Assembly: GCA_046590205.1 (NCBI GenBank)
Contig: JBKJTT010000106.1
Coordinates: 1-9,414, forward strand
Direction: 5' to 3'
Origin: DATDEW01 sp046590205
GTDB taxonomy: Bacteria > Bacteroidota > Ignavibacteria > Palsa-1295
DNA: 9,414 nucleotides
The notes beneath the pieces are model-generated. The model was not told the origin of the DNA. It did not search any database and was given only the letters and a program-made list of their open reading frames with translations. The position numbers were made by a program, and so were the translations under genes. Shown in pieces: positions 1 to 6,173 of the stretch. How positions within the stretch are numbered: the first letter of the stretch is position 1; every line of letters begins with the position of its first letter.

Positions 1-106
1 TGTTAGATACCTGCTTAGAATAGAGACCTGTATTAATACGGTTTTGTGCAACAGATAGATTTGCACAAAAAGCTATAGCGACAAATATAAATAAATACCT
101 TTTCAT
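1..106 (-). CDS. Secreted protein of unknown function, 5' end only (runs off the left edge)
   Basis: An ATG at 104-106 opens a frame that stays open for 35 codons to the window edge. The product begins MKRYLFIFVAIAFCANLSVAQ, then continues with polar residues. This is a textbook Sec signal peptide: a basic n-region (K2, R3), a hydrophobic core at about residues 4-15, and a likely signal peptidase I site after S18-V19-A20. No lipobox cysteine is in the right place. The protein is therefore probably periplasmic, outer-membrane or extracellular, but too little of the mature part is visible to name a family. There is no Shine-Dalgarno sequence before the ATG, as for most genes here. It lies on the same strand as engB but 175 bp downstream of it, with a hairpin and a palindrome between, so it probably has its own promoter. 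Confidence 0.6.
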   Translation of the reverse strand, partial: MKRYLFIFVAIAFCANLSVAQNRINTGLYSKQVSN

Positions 107-141
107 AAGAAGTATATCATTGACTGTGGAACACAACATAT

Positions 142-156
142 TCACCTAATAGGTGA
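142..156. promoter_or_regulatory. Operator-like perfect palindrome
   Basis: TCACCTA-A-TAGGTGA is a 7-bp perfect inverted repeat around one central base. The spacer is too short to form an RNA hairpin, so a binding site for a dimeric regulator is the more natural reading. It ends 36 bp upstream of the start codon of the secreted-protein gene, a position where it could overlap that gene's promoter. A related half-site, CACCTATTA, lies at about 229-237. The regulator is unknown. Confidence 0.35.
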
Positions 157-179
157 CAATCTTAGACCTGCAAAATACG

Positions 180-218
180 GCAGTTTTTAGCGACTTTCAC
201 TAAAATCCTGCTTTTTTT
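180..218 (+). terminator. Hairpin followed by T7, plus-strand orientation
   Basis: On the plus strand GCAG (180-183) and TTTTAG (185-190) pair with CTAAAA (200-205) and CTGC (208-211). There is a small internal loop, and seven T residues follow (212-218). This is the form of a Rho-independent terminator, but no plus-strand gene lies upstream in the window. Read on the minus strand the same hairpin sits after engB but has its A-tract in front and only CGTATTTTG behind. It may act in both directions with poor efficiency for engB, or end an unseen antisense transcript. Confidence 0.4.
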
Positions 219-281
219 CGGCATAATACACCTATTAACAGTAGAATAACACGAGAATGAAAAGGAAGTTGCGGTTTTTGA

Positions 282-848
282 CTAAAAAATGAGTTGTTTG
301 ATCTGAGATTGAAGCATTTTTATACCGATACCGCTTTTCGATGATACAGGAATAACTCCGGCACAGAAATGATATTTTTCTTGGAGCAGCTTTTTATGTG
401 CGGCAATATCTTTCTGTGAAATTTTATCTGTCTTTGTCAGGACGACAACCCATTTCTTTTCAGATAGCTCTAACCAATCGAGTACAAGAGTGTCATTGCC
501 AAGATCAGGGTGTCGTGAATCAACCAGAACGCAAATTAGCTTTAACTCTTTGCGCTCATCAAAATACTTTTCAAACATCCCCGACCACTCTTCCCTTTTA
601 TCAAGTGATCGTTTGGCAAAACCATACCCTGGCATATCAACAAGATAATAGTCTCCATCAACATCAAAATAGTTAAAGGATTGTGTCTTGCCCGGAGTTG
701 AGCTGACCTTTGCGATGTCCTTTCGTTTTGCGAGGGAGTTAATGAGTGAGGATTTTCCAACGTTCGATCTTCCGATAAAACCAACTTCCGGCTTACCATC
801 GGTCGGAAGCTGTGCAAGAGTGAAGTATGAAGCTTTAAATGTTATCAT
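282..848 (-). CDS. engB: Ribosome biogenesis GTP-binding protein EngB (YsxC/YihA)
   Basis: EngB is a small cytoplasmic TRAFAC-class GTPase needed for late assembly of the 50S subunit. All G motifs are visible in the 188-aa product: G1 P-loop GRSNVGKSS at 26-34, the G2 threonine in STPGKT at 50-55, G3 DMPGYGFA at 71-78, G4 TKTD at 138-141 and a G5-like VSSKSG at 168-173. The length is close to the family's usual 190-210 aa, and the ATG at 848 leaves the expected short N-terminal strand before the P-loop. It is last in the run rpsF-ssb-rplI-engB. A hairpin terminator ends only 10 nt before the ATG, and no Shine-Dalgarno sequence fits between. It must be expressed by read-through or from a very short leader. 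Confidence 0.96.
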   Translation of the reverse strand: MITFKASYFTLAQLPTDGKPEVGFIGRSNVGKSSLINSLAKRKDIAKVSSTPGKTQSFNYFDVDGDYYLVDMPGYGFAKRSLDKREEWSGMFEKYFDERKELKLICVLVDSRHPDLGNDTLVLDWLELSEKKWVVVLTKTDKISQKDIAAHKKLLQEKYHFCAGVIPVSSKSGIGIKMLQSQIKQLIF

Positions 849-858
849 CTATAAAATC

Positions 859-880
859 AAAAAGGCGAGCAACGCTCGCC
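859..880 (-). terminator. Bidirectional Rho-independent terminator between rplI and engB
   Basis: GGCGAGC (864-870) and GCTCGCC (874-880) form a perfect 7-bp GC-rich stem with a 3-nt loop. On the minus strand it is followed by TTTTT (863-859), so it ends rplI transcription. On the plus strand it is followed by TTTT (881-884), so it would also stop antisense transcription. Confidence 0.85.
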
Positions 881-903
881 TTTTAAATGAAGCAGTAAAA
901 TAA

Positions 904-1347
904 TTACTCTGCAATAACGTTTACCTTAATGGTAGCTGTTACGCCGTGCTTGAACTTGATGCCAACATCATGGGAGCCAAGTGTGCGAATCGCTTCGTCA
1001 ATATTAATGTTGCGGCGATCGATTGCAAATCCCTGTGTATTGAGACCTTCAGCGATCTTTGCTGCAGTAACAGAGCCGTAAAGACGCTCTTCTTCACCAA
1101 CGCGCATTGGAATAGTAACGCTCAACAAACTGATCTTCGATGCGACTTCCATGAGGTTCGCCTTTTCAAGATCGATCTTCTTGAGGATCTGCTTCATCTC
1201 CTGCTCCATGCGCTTCATTGCGCCCGGAGTTGCTACGTAGGCAAGGCGGCGTGGCACAAGGAAGTTACGTGCGTAACCGTCTTTTACAAGAACAACTTCG
1301 CCGGCATTGCCGAGCTTCTCTACATCCTGTCGTAAAATAACCTGCAT
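904..1347 (-). CDS. rplI: Large ribosomal subunit protein L9 (bL9)
   Basis: L9 binds 23S rRNA near the L1 stalk and reaches out from the 50S subunit. The 147-aa product has the normal length and two-domain plan. The N-terminal rRNA-binding domain contains the family signature GNAGEVVLVKDGYARNFLVP at 13-32. A charged connecting helix at about 42-75 (MEQEMKQILKKIDLEKANLME) leads to the C-terminal domain, which includes GEEERLYGSVT at about 84-94. The gene follows ssb by 21 bp and is probably in the same transcript, which ends at the hairpin before engB. In most bacteria rpsR lies just in front of rplI; here there is no room for it. No Shine-Dalgarno sequence is visible. Confidence 0.97.
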   Translation of the reverse strand: MQVILRQDVEKLGNAGEVVLVKDGYARNFLVPRRLAYVATPGAMKRMEQEMKQILKKIDLEKANLMEVASKISLLSVTIPMRVGEEERLYGSVTAAKIAEGLNTQGFAIDRRNINIDEAIRTLGSHDVGIKFKHGVTATIKVNVIAE

Positions 1348-1368
1348 AATTCGTATCTCTATAAAAAA

Positions 1369-1842
1369 TTATTGTATCGTTTCCGATGATTCCTCTGCAT
1401 ACATTGTATCAAGCTCTTCCCCTGTCGGAAGTGAGTTGCATTCTGCTGTTTTGCGATGAAGTACTAATGACGGTACTCCATTCTCACTGTACTCCTGCTT
1501 GTCTAAGAACTGTATCTTATGTGCCTTGATCTCAACAACAGAGCGGGTCGAGCCATCATCGTTCGTAAGTATTCGGCTCTGAAGTTCTCCGTCAACTAAG
1601 ACAGTGCTGCCTTTGTGCAACTTCTCTGCACAGCTCTCGGCAAGTTTGCTCCAAGCGACTACGCCGACATAGCACGATTCTTCTTGCCATTCATTTCGTG
1701 AGTCACGAAATTTTCTATTTGTTGCAACGCAAAAGTTTGCAACCGGCATTCCATACGAAGTCTTACGCAAGACGGGGTCTTTAGTAAGATTTCCTGCGAT
1801 CATTACGCTGTTGATCTCCGGCATTTTCATAGAGCAAGCCAT
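1369..1842 (-). CDS. ssb: Single-stranded DNA-binding protein lacking the acidic C-terminal tip
   Basis: SSB coats single-stranded DNA in replication and repair. The 157-aa product has one OB-fold at about residues 10-115, with SVMIAGNLTKDP at 12-23, GMPVANFCVATNR at 31-43 and CYVGVVAWSKLAE at 57-69. The tail is short and odd. It ends EESSETIQ, with no trace of the DDDIPF-type peptide that binds partner proteins, and neither of the other two forward frames encodes one before the rplI start. The first ATG (1842) gives MACSMKMPEINS; the methionine at codon 7 (1824) is an equally possible start, and neither has a Shine-Dalgarno sequence. It lies 31 bp after rpsF. It may be a cluster-specific paralogue, with a canonical SSB elsewhere in the genome. 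That last point is inference. Confidence 0.93.
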   Translation of the reverse strand: MACSMKMPEINSVMIAGNLTKDPVLRKTSYGMPVANFCVATNRKFRDSRNEWQEESCYVGVVAWSKLAESCAEKLHKGSTVLVDGELQSRILTNDDGSTRSVVEIKAHKIQFLDKQEYSENGVPSLVLHRKTAECNSLPTGEELDTMYAEESSETIQ

Positions 1843-1873
1843 TGCTGTTTCTCTAAAATAACCGGATGGAAAA

Positions 1874-2275
1874 TTACTCTTTCACGTACGGAACACCTTC
1901 CGCTTGTGCTTTCGCCATTGCTGTACGGCGAATATCAACTTCTGCAACACGCTTTTTCATTGCTGCGCGCTGCTCGTTCAGGTTCGCAGGCATCTCAAGT
2001 GTCATCCAACGAAGGACTTCATCTTCAAGATGGTAGCCGCGCTCGAGCTTTGCGATCACAGTGCCGGGTGCAGTGAAATGTAATGAGTAGTAACGACCGC
2101 TGGTGTGTTTATCGATCATATAGGCGAGTTTGCGAACTCCCCATATTTCAGTCTCGATAACGGTGCCGCCGTTCTTGGTAACCATGTCTTCGAACTTCGT
2201 CGAGATGACCTTTGCAGCATCATCTGAGAGGTTCGTATTCAAAATATACGTAGATTCGTAACGCTTTTCTGCCAT
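1874..2275 (-). CDS. rpsF: Small ribosomal subunit protein S6 (bS6)
   Basis: S6 binds the central domain of 16S rRNA as a heterodimer with S18 during 30S assembly. The 133-aa protein begins MAEKRYESTYILN and carries the typical ferredoxin-like core, including WGVRKLAYMIDKHTSGRYYSLHF at about 45-67 (the conserved K-L-A-Y stretch) and LERGYHLEDEVLRWM at about 77-91. Beyond residue 100 there is a basic, Ala-rich tail ending EGVPYVKE, which makes it longer than the core of about 100 residues. It opens the rpsF-ssb-rplI-engB run and has a long structured leader with a terminator just before the gene (see 2313-2422). A weak AAAGG lies 8 nt before the ATG. Its partner gene rpsR is not in the window. 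Confidence 0.97.
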   Translation of the reverse strand: MAEKRYESTYILNTNLSDDAAKVISTKFEDMVTKNGGTVIETEIWGVRKLAYMIDKHTSGRYYSLHFTAPGTVIAKLERGYHLEDEVLRWMTLEMPANLNEQRAAMKKRVAEVDIRRTAMAKAQAEGVPYVKE

Positions 2276-2294
2276 TCTTGTTGCCTTTGGATAA

Positions 2295-2314
2295 TTACAG
2301 CATTATTGCTGTAA
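2295..2314. repeat. 8-bp palindrome between the leader terminator and the rpsF start
   Basis: TTACAGCA (2295-2302) and TGCTGTAA (2307-2314) are perfect inverted copies around TTAT. On the minus-strand transcript the hairpin shares two bases with the U-tract of the terminator at 2313-2338 and ends 19 nt before the rpsF ATG. It could be an alternative RNA fold competing with termination, a block to ribosome entry, or an operator in the DNA. Confidence 0.4.
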
Positions 2315-2338
2315 AAAGCCCCTTACCTAATAAGGAGC
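2313..2338 (-). terminator. Rho-independent terminator / attenuator upstream of rpsF
   Basis: On the minus strand GCTCCTTA (2338-2331) pairs with TAAGGGGC (2325-2318) around a TTAGG loop, and TTTTT (2317-2313) follows. One pair is U-G in the minus-strand RNA but would be an A-C mismatch on the plus strand, so the hairpin is made for this strand. It lies 37 nt before the rpsF start, so transcription arriving from hppA or from a leader promoter should stop unless it is overridden. Confidence 0.65.
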
Positions 2339-2422
2339 AGGATTTAAGCCGCGTAATAACCACTTTCTCCCCTATTGGGTTCACCTTAAATCCGAAAGGC
2401 ACGGGGAAAACCCATGCCTTTC
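2313..2422 (-). promoter_or_regulatory. Candidate structured rpsF leader (cis-regulatory RNA)
   Basis: Three helices follow one another in the minus-strand RNA with linkers of 0 and 1 nt. The first is a 12-bp hairpin, GAAAGGCATGGG (2422-2411) with CCCGTGCCTTTC (2405-2394). The second is a 9-bp stem, GGATTTAAG (2393-2385) with CTTAAATCC (2348-2340), enclosing 36 nt that include a possible CCC-AATA-GGG mini-hairpin. The third is the terminator at 2338-2313. GGGGAG (2372-2367) inside the second helix could pair with CTCCTT (2337-2332), the 5' arm of the terminator, which offers an anti-terminator fold. S6:S18 autoregulatory leaders are known upstream of rpsF in many phyla, but I cannot match this sequence to that consensus. 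The first hairpin may simply be the hppA terminator, though it has no U-tract. Confidence 0.45.
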
Positions 2423-2446
2423 TATTAAAAGAGCATTATTTCCCTC

Positions 2447-4615
2447 TTAGATAAAGAGCGGAGCCAATACGAGCGTAAGCGTCGAAAGGAGCTTTATCAG
2501 AACGTGCAGTGACGGACCAGCTGTATCCTTGAACGGATCACCAACTGTATCGCCCACAACCGCTGCTTTATGCGGCTCTGACTTCTTTCCGCCAAATGCG
2601 CCTGTTTCGATGTACTTCTTCGCATTATCCCATGCACCGCCGCCATTATTGAGGAAGAGTGCGAGGAGAATACCCGATATTGTACCTGACATAAGGAATG
2701 CGCCAATAACCTCTGCTCCGCTTGCGCCTGTTGGCTGCTGACCTCCTGCATAATATATCCACTTGAAGACAAGTCCGACGCCGATAGTCATACCGACAAC
2801 AAGTACGCCTGGAAGAACCATCTTCTGCAATGCTGACTTCGTTGCAATATCAACGCACTGACCGTAATCAGGTTTGGAGGTACCGAGCATGATGCCTGGG
2901 TTATTCTTAAACTGCTCACGAACATTATTGATGATATCGTAAGCTGCTTTTCCTACTGCCTTGATAGCAAGTGAAGAGAAGAGGAATACGAGTACTGCAC
3001 CAAGCAATGCACCAACGAAAACTTCGGGCTTATTCAAGTTGATGACACCCTCGAAGCCCGGTACATAATTGCGAATCTCATCAATATATGCACCGAAGAG
3101 CAAGAACGCTGCAAGTGCGGCTGAACCGACTGCATATCCTTTGGTAAGTGCCTTTGTTGTGTTACCAACTGAATCAAGACGATCTGTACGCTGACGGATT
3201 GCTTCCGGCTGATGGCTCATCTCAACTATACCACCTGCATTATCGGTGATAGGTCCAAACGTATCCATTGCAAGAATATATGCTGCTGTTCCGAGCATAC
3301 CCATCGTTGCAACTGCAGTTCCGAAAAGACCGGCATGTTCAAGACCTGACGAGTTACCCAAGAAGTATGCACTGATGATCGAGATGCTTATCACAAGAAC
3401 CGGATACCCTGTTGATTCCATACCGACGGCGATACCGGCGATGATGTTCGTTGCAGGACCTGTCTGTGATGCTTCTGCGATAGACTGCACCGGACGGTAC
3501 TTATACTCCGTATAGTACTGTGTGATATACACGAATGCGATAGAAGCAAGAACACCGATAACTCCGCAAAGGAAGAAATTGAAATAATGTTCTTCGCCAA
3601 GTAACCAGCGAGCAGCAATATAAAAACCGACGATTGCGAGTATAGAGGTAATGAAGTAGCCACGGTTAAGTGCTTTCATCGGGTCTTCGGTCTCGTTCGT
3701 CTTTACCATCATGATACCGACGATAGAGGCGAGGATACCAAATGCGCGAGCAACCAGCGGGAAAAGAATGATACCAAGAAGCGTTAAAGAATTTGCATCG
3801 AAGTATGCTGCGTTGGAGCGGTAAAGACCCGCTGCTAAGATCATAGCTCCGATATTCTCTGCCGCTGTTGACTCAAATAGATCAGCACCACGACCAGCAC
3901 AGTCACCGACGTTATCACCTACGAGATCAGCAATAACCGCAGGGTTACGCGGATCATCTTCGGGGATACCAGCTTCAACTTTACCGACAAGGTCAGCACC
4001 TACGTCAGCAGCTTTGGTAAAGATACCGCCGCCAAGCTGTGCGAAGAGCGCAACGAACGATGCGCCAAAACCATAACCTACGATAAGAAGTGGGATCTTC
4101 GTGACATCTGTCATAACGCCCAACTCTTTTACGATTGCAAAGAGTCCGGCAACACCGAGCAAGCTAAGAGCTACCACGAAGAAGCCCGATACTGCGCCGC
4201 CGCGAAGTGCGGTCTGCAGTGCATCGTTCATGCTTGTACGTGCAGCAGATGCGGTGCGGATGTTCGCACGGATTGCCACCCACATTCCCATATATCCAGA
4301 AGCAACCGAACACGCTGCGCCCAGAAGGAACGACACCGTCGTCCAGAGTGCGAGCTGTGATGGGCTTACCGGATCGTGCTCATTATGAGCCCTAACGAAA
4401 GCGTAGATGATATAAATAAGCGCAGCGAGTGATAATGCAAGGTAAGCGATCGTTTTGTTTTGACGAGAAAGGAATGCCTCTGCGCCCTGTTTAATAGCGT
4501 CCGAGATCTCCCGCATCTTGTCTGTTCCGGTGTCGCGGCGCATGACGTCGCGAGTGAGATACCAGGCAAATAACAGCCCGATAACGCTTATGCCGAGAAT
4601 AAGTGATAATTCCAT
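2447..4615 (-). CDS. hppA: Membrane-bound H+-translocating pyrophosphatase, K+-independent type
   Basis: This integral inner-membrane enzyme hydrolyses pyrophosphate and pumps protons. The 722-aa length and about 16 hydrophobic segments fit the family. The pyrophosphate/Mg-binding signatures are intact: DVGADLVGKVEAGIPEDDP at 204-222, IADLVGDNVGDCAGRGADLF from 228, and, near the C-terminus, VVGDTVGDPFKDTAGPSLH. The stretch GNTTKALTKG puts lysine at 488 and threonine at 491, the two positions that mark the K+-independent, proton-pumping subfamily (K460/T463 in Carboxydothermus numbering). The K+-dependent H+ and Na+ pumps have Ala there. The gene sits between pth and rpsF, with about 155 bp of upstream sequence that probably holds its promoter and contains only a weak inverted repeat (AAAATC/GATTTT at 4665-4680). 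Its position inside a translation cluster is unusual. Confidence 0.95.
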   Translation of the reverse strand: MELSLILGISVIGLLFAWYLTRDVMRRDTGTDKMREISDAIKQGAEAFLSRQNKTIAYLALSLAALIYIIYAFVRAHNEHDPVSPSQLALWTTVSFLLGAACSVASGYMGMWVAIRANIRTASAARTSMNDALQTALRGGAVSGFFVVALSLLGVAGLFAIVKELGVMTDVTKIPLLIVGYGFGASFVALFAQLGGGIFTKAADVGADLVGKVEAGIPEDDPRNPAVIADLVGDNVGDCAGRGADLFESTAAENIGAMILAAGLYRSNAAYFDANSLTLLGIILFPLVARAFGILASIVGIMMVKTNETEDPMKALNRGYFITSILAIVGFYIAARWLLGEEHYFNFFLCGVIGVLASIAFVYITQYYTEYKYRPVQSIAEASQTGPATNIIAGIAVGMESTGYPVLVISISIISAYFLGNSSGLEHAGLFGTAVATMGMLGTAAYILAMDTFGPITDNAGGIVEMSHQPEAIRQRTDRLDSVGNTTKALTKGYAVGSAALAAFLLFGAYIDEIRNYVPGFEGVINLNKPEVFVGALLGAVLVFLFSSLAIKAVGKAAYDIINNVREQFKNNPGIMLGTSKPDYGQCVDIATKSALQKMVLPGVLVVGMTIGVGLVFKWIYYAGGQQPTGASGAEVIGAFLMSGTISGILLALFLNNGGGAWDNAKKYIETGAFGGKKSEPHKAAVVGDTVGDPFKDTAGPSLHVLIKLLSTLTLVLAPLFI

Positions 4616-4770
4616 TATTCTTTAGTTTGTTTAGTAGTTGGTTAAAAATCACAACACCCTATCAAAAATCAAAGGATTTTCGGGGCACGATATACTGAAT
4701 TCGGGCAAAAATACGAAGAAATGACAACTGATTCTCAGAAAACCTGAAAAAGATAAGGCAATGAATAGCT

Positions 4771-5346
4771 CTAGACTTCTTTCACATTCACCTTATTCAT
4801 TGCTTTATCTGCTCCGAGTTCGATGATGTGGCGGCAGCCATCAACTGCTCGCGAGATCATATCTTCGACTGATTGTCTTTCGCTTTCTTTGAACTTCGAG
4901 AGGACGTATCGTGCTTGCTGACCTTTGGGGAAATCTGCCCCCACGCCGCAGCGGAGCCGCGCAAATTCATCTGTGCCTAGTTCGAGGATGCAGGATGTGA
5001 GTCCGTTATGTCCGCCATCAGAGCCGCGCATACGGAGGCGAAGTGTTCCTGTTGGGATGGCGATATCGTCGGTGATGACGAGGAGTTCGGAATATCCGAC
5101 CTTATAAAATACAAGTGCGTCGCGGACTGCCCTGCCGGAGAGATTCATATAGGTAGTCGGCTTGACCAGAAGGACCTCTTCGGAGCCGTACCACCCTTTT
5201 GCAAAGTAATAGTCGCCCTTCCCTGCTTTCCAACCCGATGAGCGTTCGAGTTTTGGCTCGAAGGCGTCAACGATTACAAAGCCGATATTATGACGAGTGC
5301 CGTCGTAATCGCGTCCGGGATTTCCAAGTCCGACAAATACTTTCAT
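4771..5346 (-). CDS. pth: Peptidyl-tRNA hydrolase
   Basis: Pth cleaves the ester bond of peptidyl-tRNAs that drop off ribosomes, freeing the tRNA. The 191-aa length is standard. The catalytic and binding residues are present: GLGNPG at 6-11 with Asn9, TRHNIGF at 17-23 with the catalytic His19, KPTTYMNLSG at 62-71 with Asn68, TDD at 92-94 with the catalytic Asp93, and GSDGGHNGLTS further on with the conserved GGHNGL. The gene follows rplY, the classic ctc-pth pairing, but the two are separated by a strong terminator whose T-run ends 22 nt before the pth ATG. No Shine-Dalgarno sequence is visible. An AGTGT/ACACT inverted repeat lies between the terminator and the start. Confidence 0.97.
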   Translation of the reverse strand: MKVFVGLGNPGRDYDGTRHNIGFVIVDAFEPKLERSSGWKAGKGDYYFAKGWYGSEEVLLVKPTTYMNLSGRAVRDALVFYKVGYSELLVITDDIAIPTGTLRLRMRGSDGGHNGLTSCILELGTDEFARLRCGVGADFPKGQQARYVLSKFKESERQSVEDMISRAVDGCRHIIELGADKAMNKVNVKEV

Positions 5347-5348
5347 GG

Positions 5349-5366
5349 AGTGTAAAAATAAACACT
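5349..5366. repeat. Short inverted repeat just before the pth start
   Basis: AGTGT (5349-5353) and ACACT (5362-5366) flank an A/T-only 8-bp spacer, starting 2 bp upstream of the pth ATG. It fills almost the whole gap between the rplY terminator and pth. It could be an operator or a small hairpin masking the ribosome entry site; with only 5-bp arms it could also be chance. Confidence 0.25.
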
Positions 5367-5368
5367 AT

Positions 5369-5404
5369 AAAAAAAGACTCGCAATGCGAAGGCAATGCGA
5401 GTCT
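5369..5404 (-). terminator. Strong Rho-independent terminator after rplY
   Basis: On the minus strand AGACTCGCA (5404-5396) pairs with TGCGAGTCT (5383-5375). The stem continues after a mismatch through TGC/GCA and is capped by a CTTC loop. A run of seven T follows (5375-5369). The plus strand has no matching T-run, so the terminator works for rplY only. Confidence 0.85.
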
Positions 5405-5424
5405 CTAAAACATAGAGAACAAGC

Positions 5425-6057
5425 TTATGCTTCTTCTTCCTTCTTACCCTTTGCTTTGATCTGCTCCGGCTCGACTACCTCTGTTGCTGCTACTGCAGTC
5501 TCATCAACAGTCTTCGGCGCGTTACATGCAACGATGATAGATGTTTCGTCACCGACGATAACATACTTATCAGTCTTTACAAGGTCTCTGATATGGATAG
5601 ACTGTCCAATTGCAAGGTTAGAAATATCAACATCAATATGCTCGGGGATAGAATCAGGAAGCACATCGATAGTAACTTTATGTAAAATAAAGTCAATGAT
5701 ACCGCCATCACGTGCGCCGATCGCTGTTCCTGAAAGCGTTACAGGTACATCAACCTTGATCTTCTCTCCTGCATGGAGGATAAGGAAGTCAACATGCACA
5801 ACGCGGTCGCTGATTGGGTCGAATTGTGAGTCACGCAAAATGCAGCGGGTTTCGCTGCCGCCGATCGCAAGACTTACAACGTGAGTTTCGTTTGTGTAAA
5901 TGAGCGAGCGAAGATCAAGCTCTTTTACATGGAATGGAATGCTCGCTTCGCCGTGACCATAAAGTACGCCTGGTACTCTGCCTTCGGCGCGAAGCATTCT
6001 CGAGGTGTTGCCGCCGAACTTCGTTCTCGGTTCAGCGATAATACGTAGATCTGACAT
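5425..6057 (-). CDS. rplY: Large ribosomal subunit protein L25, long CTC/TL5-type
   Basis: L25 binds 5S rRNA in the 50S subunit. The 210-aa product is the long form. An N-terminal L25 beta-barrel occupies about residues 1-92, with RAEGRVPGVLYG at about 23-34 and HVDFL near its end. It is followed by the beta-rich TL5 C-terminal domain at about 95-185, with PVTLSG and DVLPDSIPEHIDVDIS. A charged, low-complexity tail ends KGKKEEEA. It has the clearest ribosome binding site in the window, AAAGGA 8 nt before the ATG. It lies 116 bp after prs in the prs-rplY-pth order found widely in bacteria, and its transcript ends at the strong hairpin before pth. Confidence 0.95.
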   Translation of the reverse strand: MSDLRIIAEPRTKFGGNTSRMLRAEGRVPGVLYGHGEASIPFHVKELDLRSLIYTNETHVVSLAIGGSETRCILRDSQFDPISDRVVHVDFLILHAGEKIKVDVPVTLSGTAIGARDGGIIDFILHKVTIDVLPDSIPEHIDVDISNLAIGQSIHIRDLVKTDKYVIVGDETSIIVACNAPKTVDETAVAATEVVEPEQIKAKGKKEEEA

Positions 6058-6135
6058 GATATGTATCCTTTCATCAGTCGCCGCACACTTACGTTTATTT
6101 CTAAAGCAGTGCCCAACGACAGAACTGGTGAAATT

Positions 6136-6157
6136 CCCGTGATGTAAAACATCCGGG
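6136..6157 (-). terminator. Hairpin downstream of prs
   Basis: CCCG plus GATGT (6136-6145, with one bulged T) pairs with ACATC plus CGGG (6149-6157) around an AAA loop. It lies 16 bp after the prs stop codon. On the minus strand it is followed only by AATTTC, so termination would be weak or Rho-dependent; it may instead protect the prs 3' end. Confidence 0.45.
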
Positions 6158-6173
6158 TGTTATGTAGAACAAT

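Noticed and set aside
946..1335. Plus-strand open frame opposite rplI (129 codons)
   Set aside because: L9 in the other strand is unmistakable and explains the region; the plus frame has no recognisable features.
2423..2449. Weak AAGAG/CTCTT hairpin with T4 overlapping the hppA stop
   Set aside because: The 5-bp stem with a 10-nt loop is too weak to call an hppA terminator; the stronger hairpin at 2394-2422 is the better candidate.
4665..4680. AAAATC/GATTTT inverted repeat between pth and hppA
   Set aside because: The 6-bp A/T-rich stem has no U-tract and is easily explained by chance in AT-rich intergenic DNA.
5345..5884. Long plus-strand open frame opposite rplY (179 codons)
   Set aside because: It is antisense to a clear L25 gene, crosses the rplY terminator, has a Ser/Thr-rich composition typical of shadow frames, and resembles no family.
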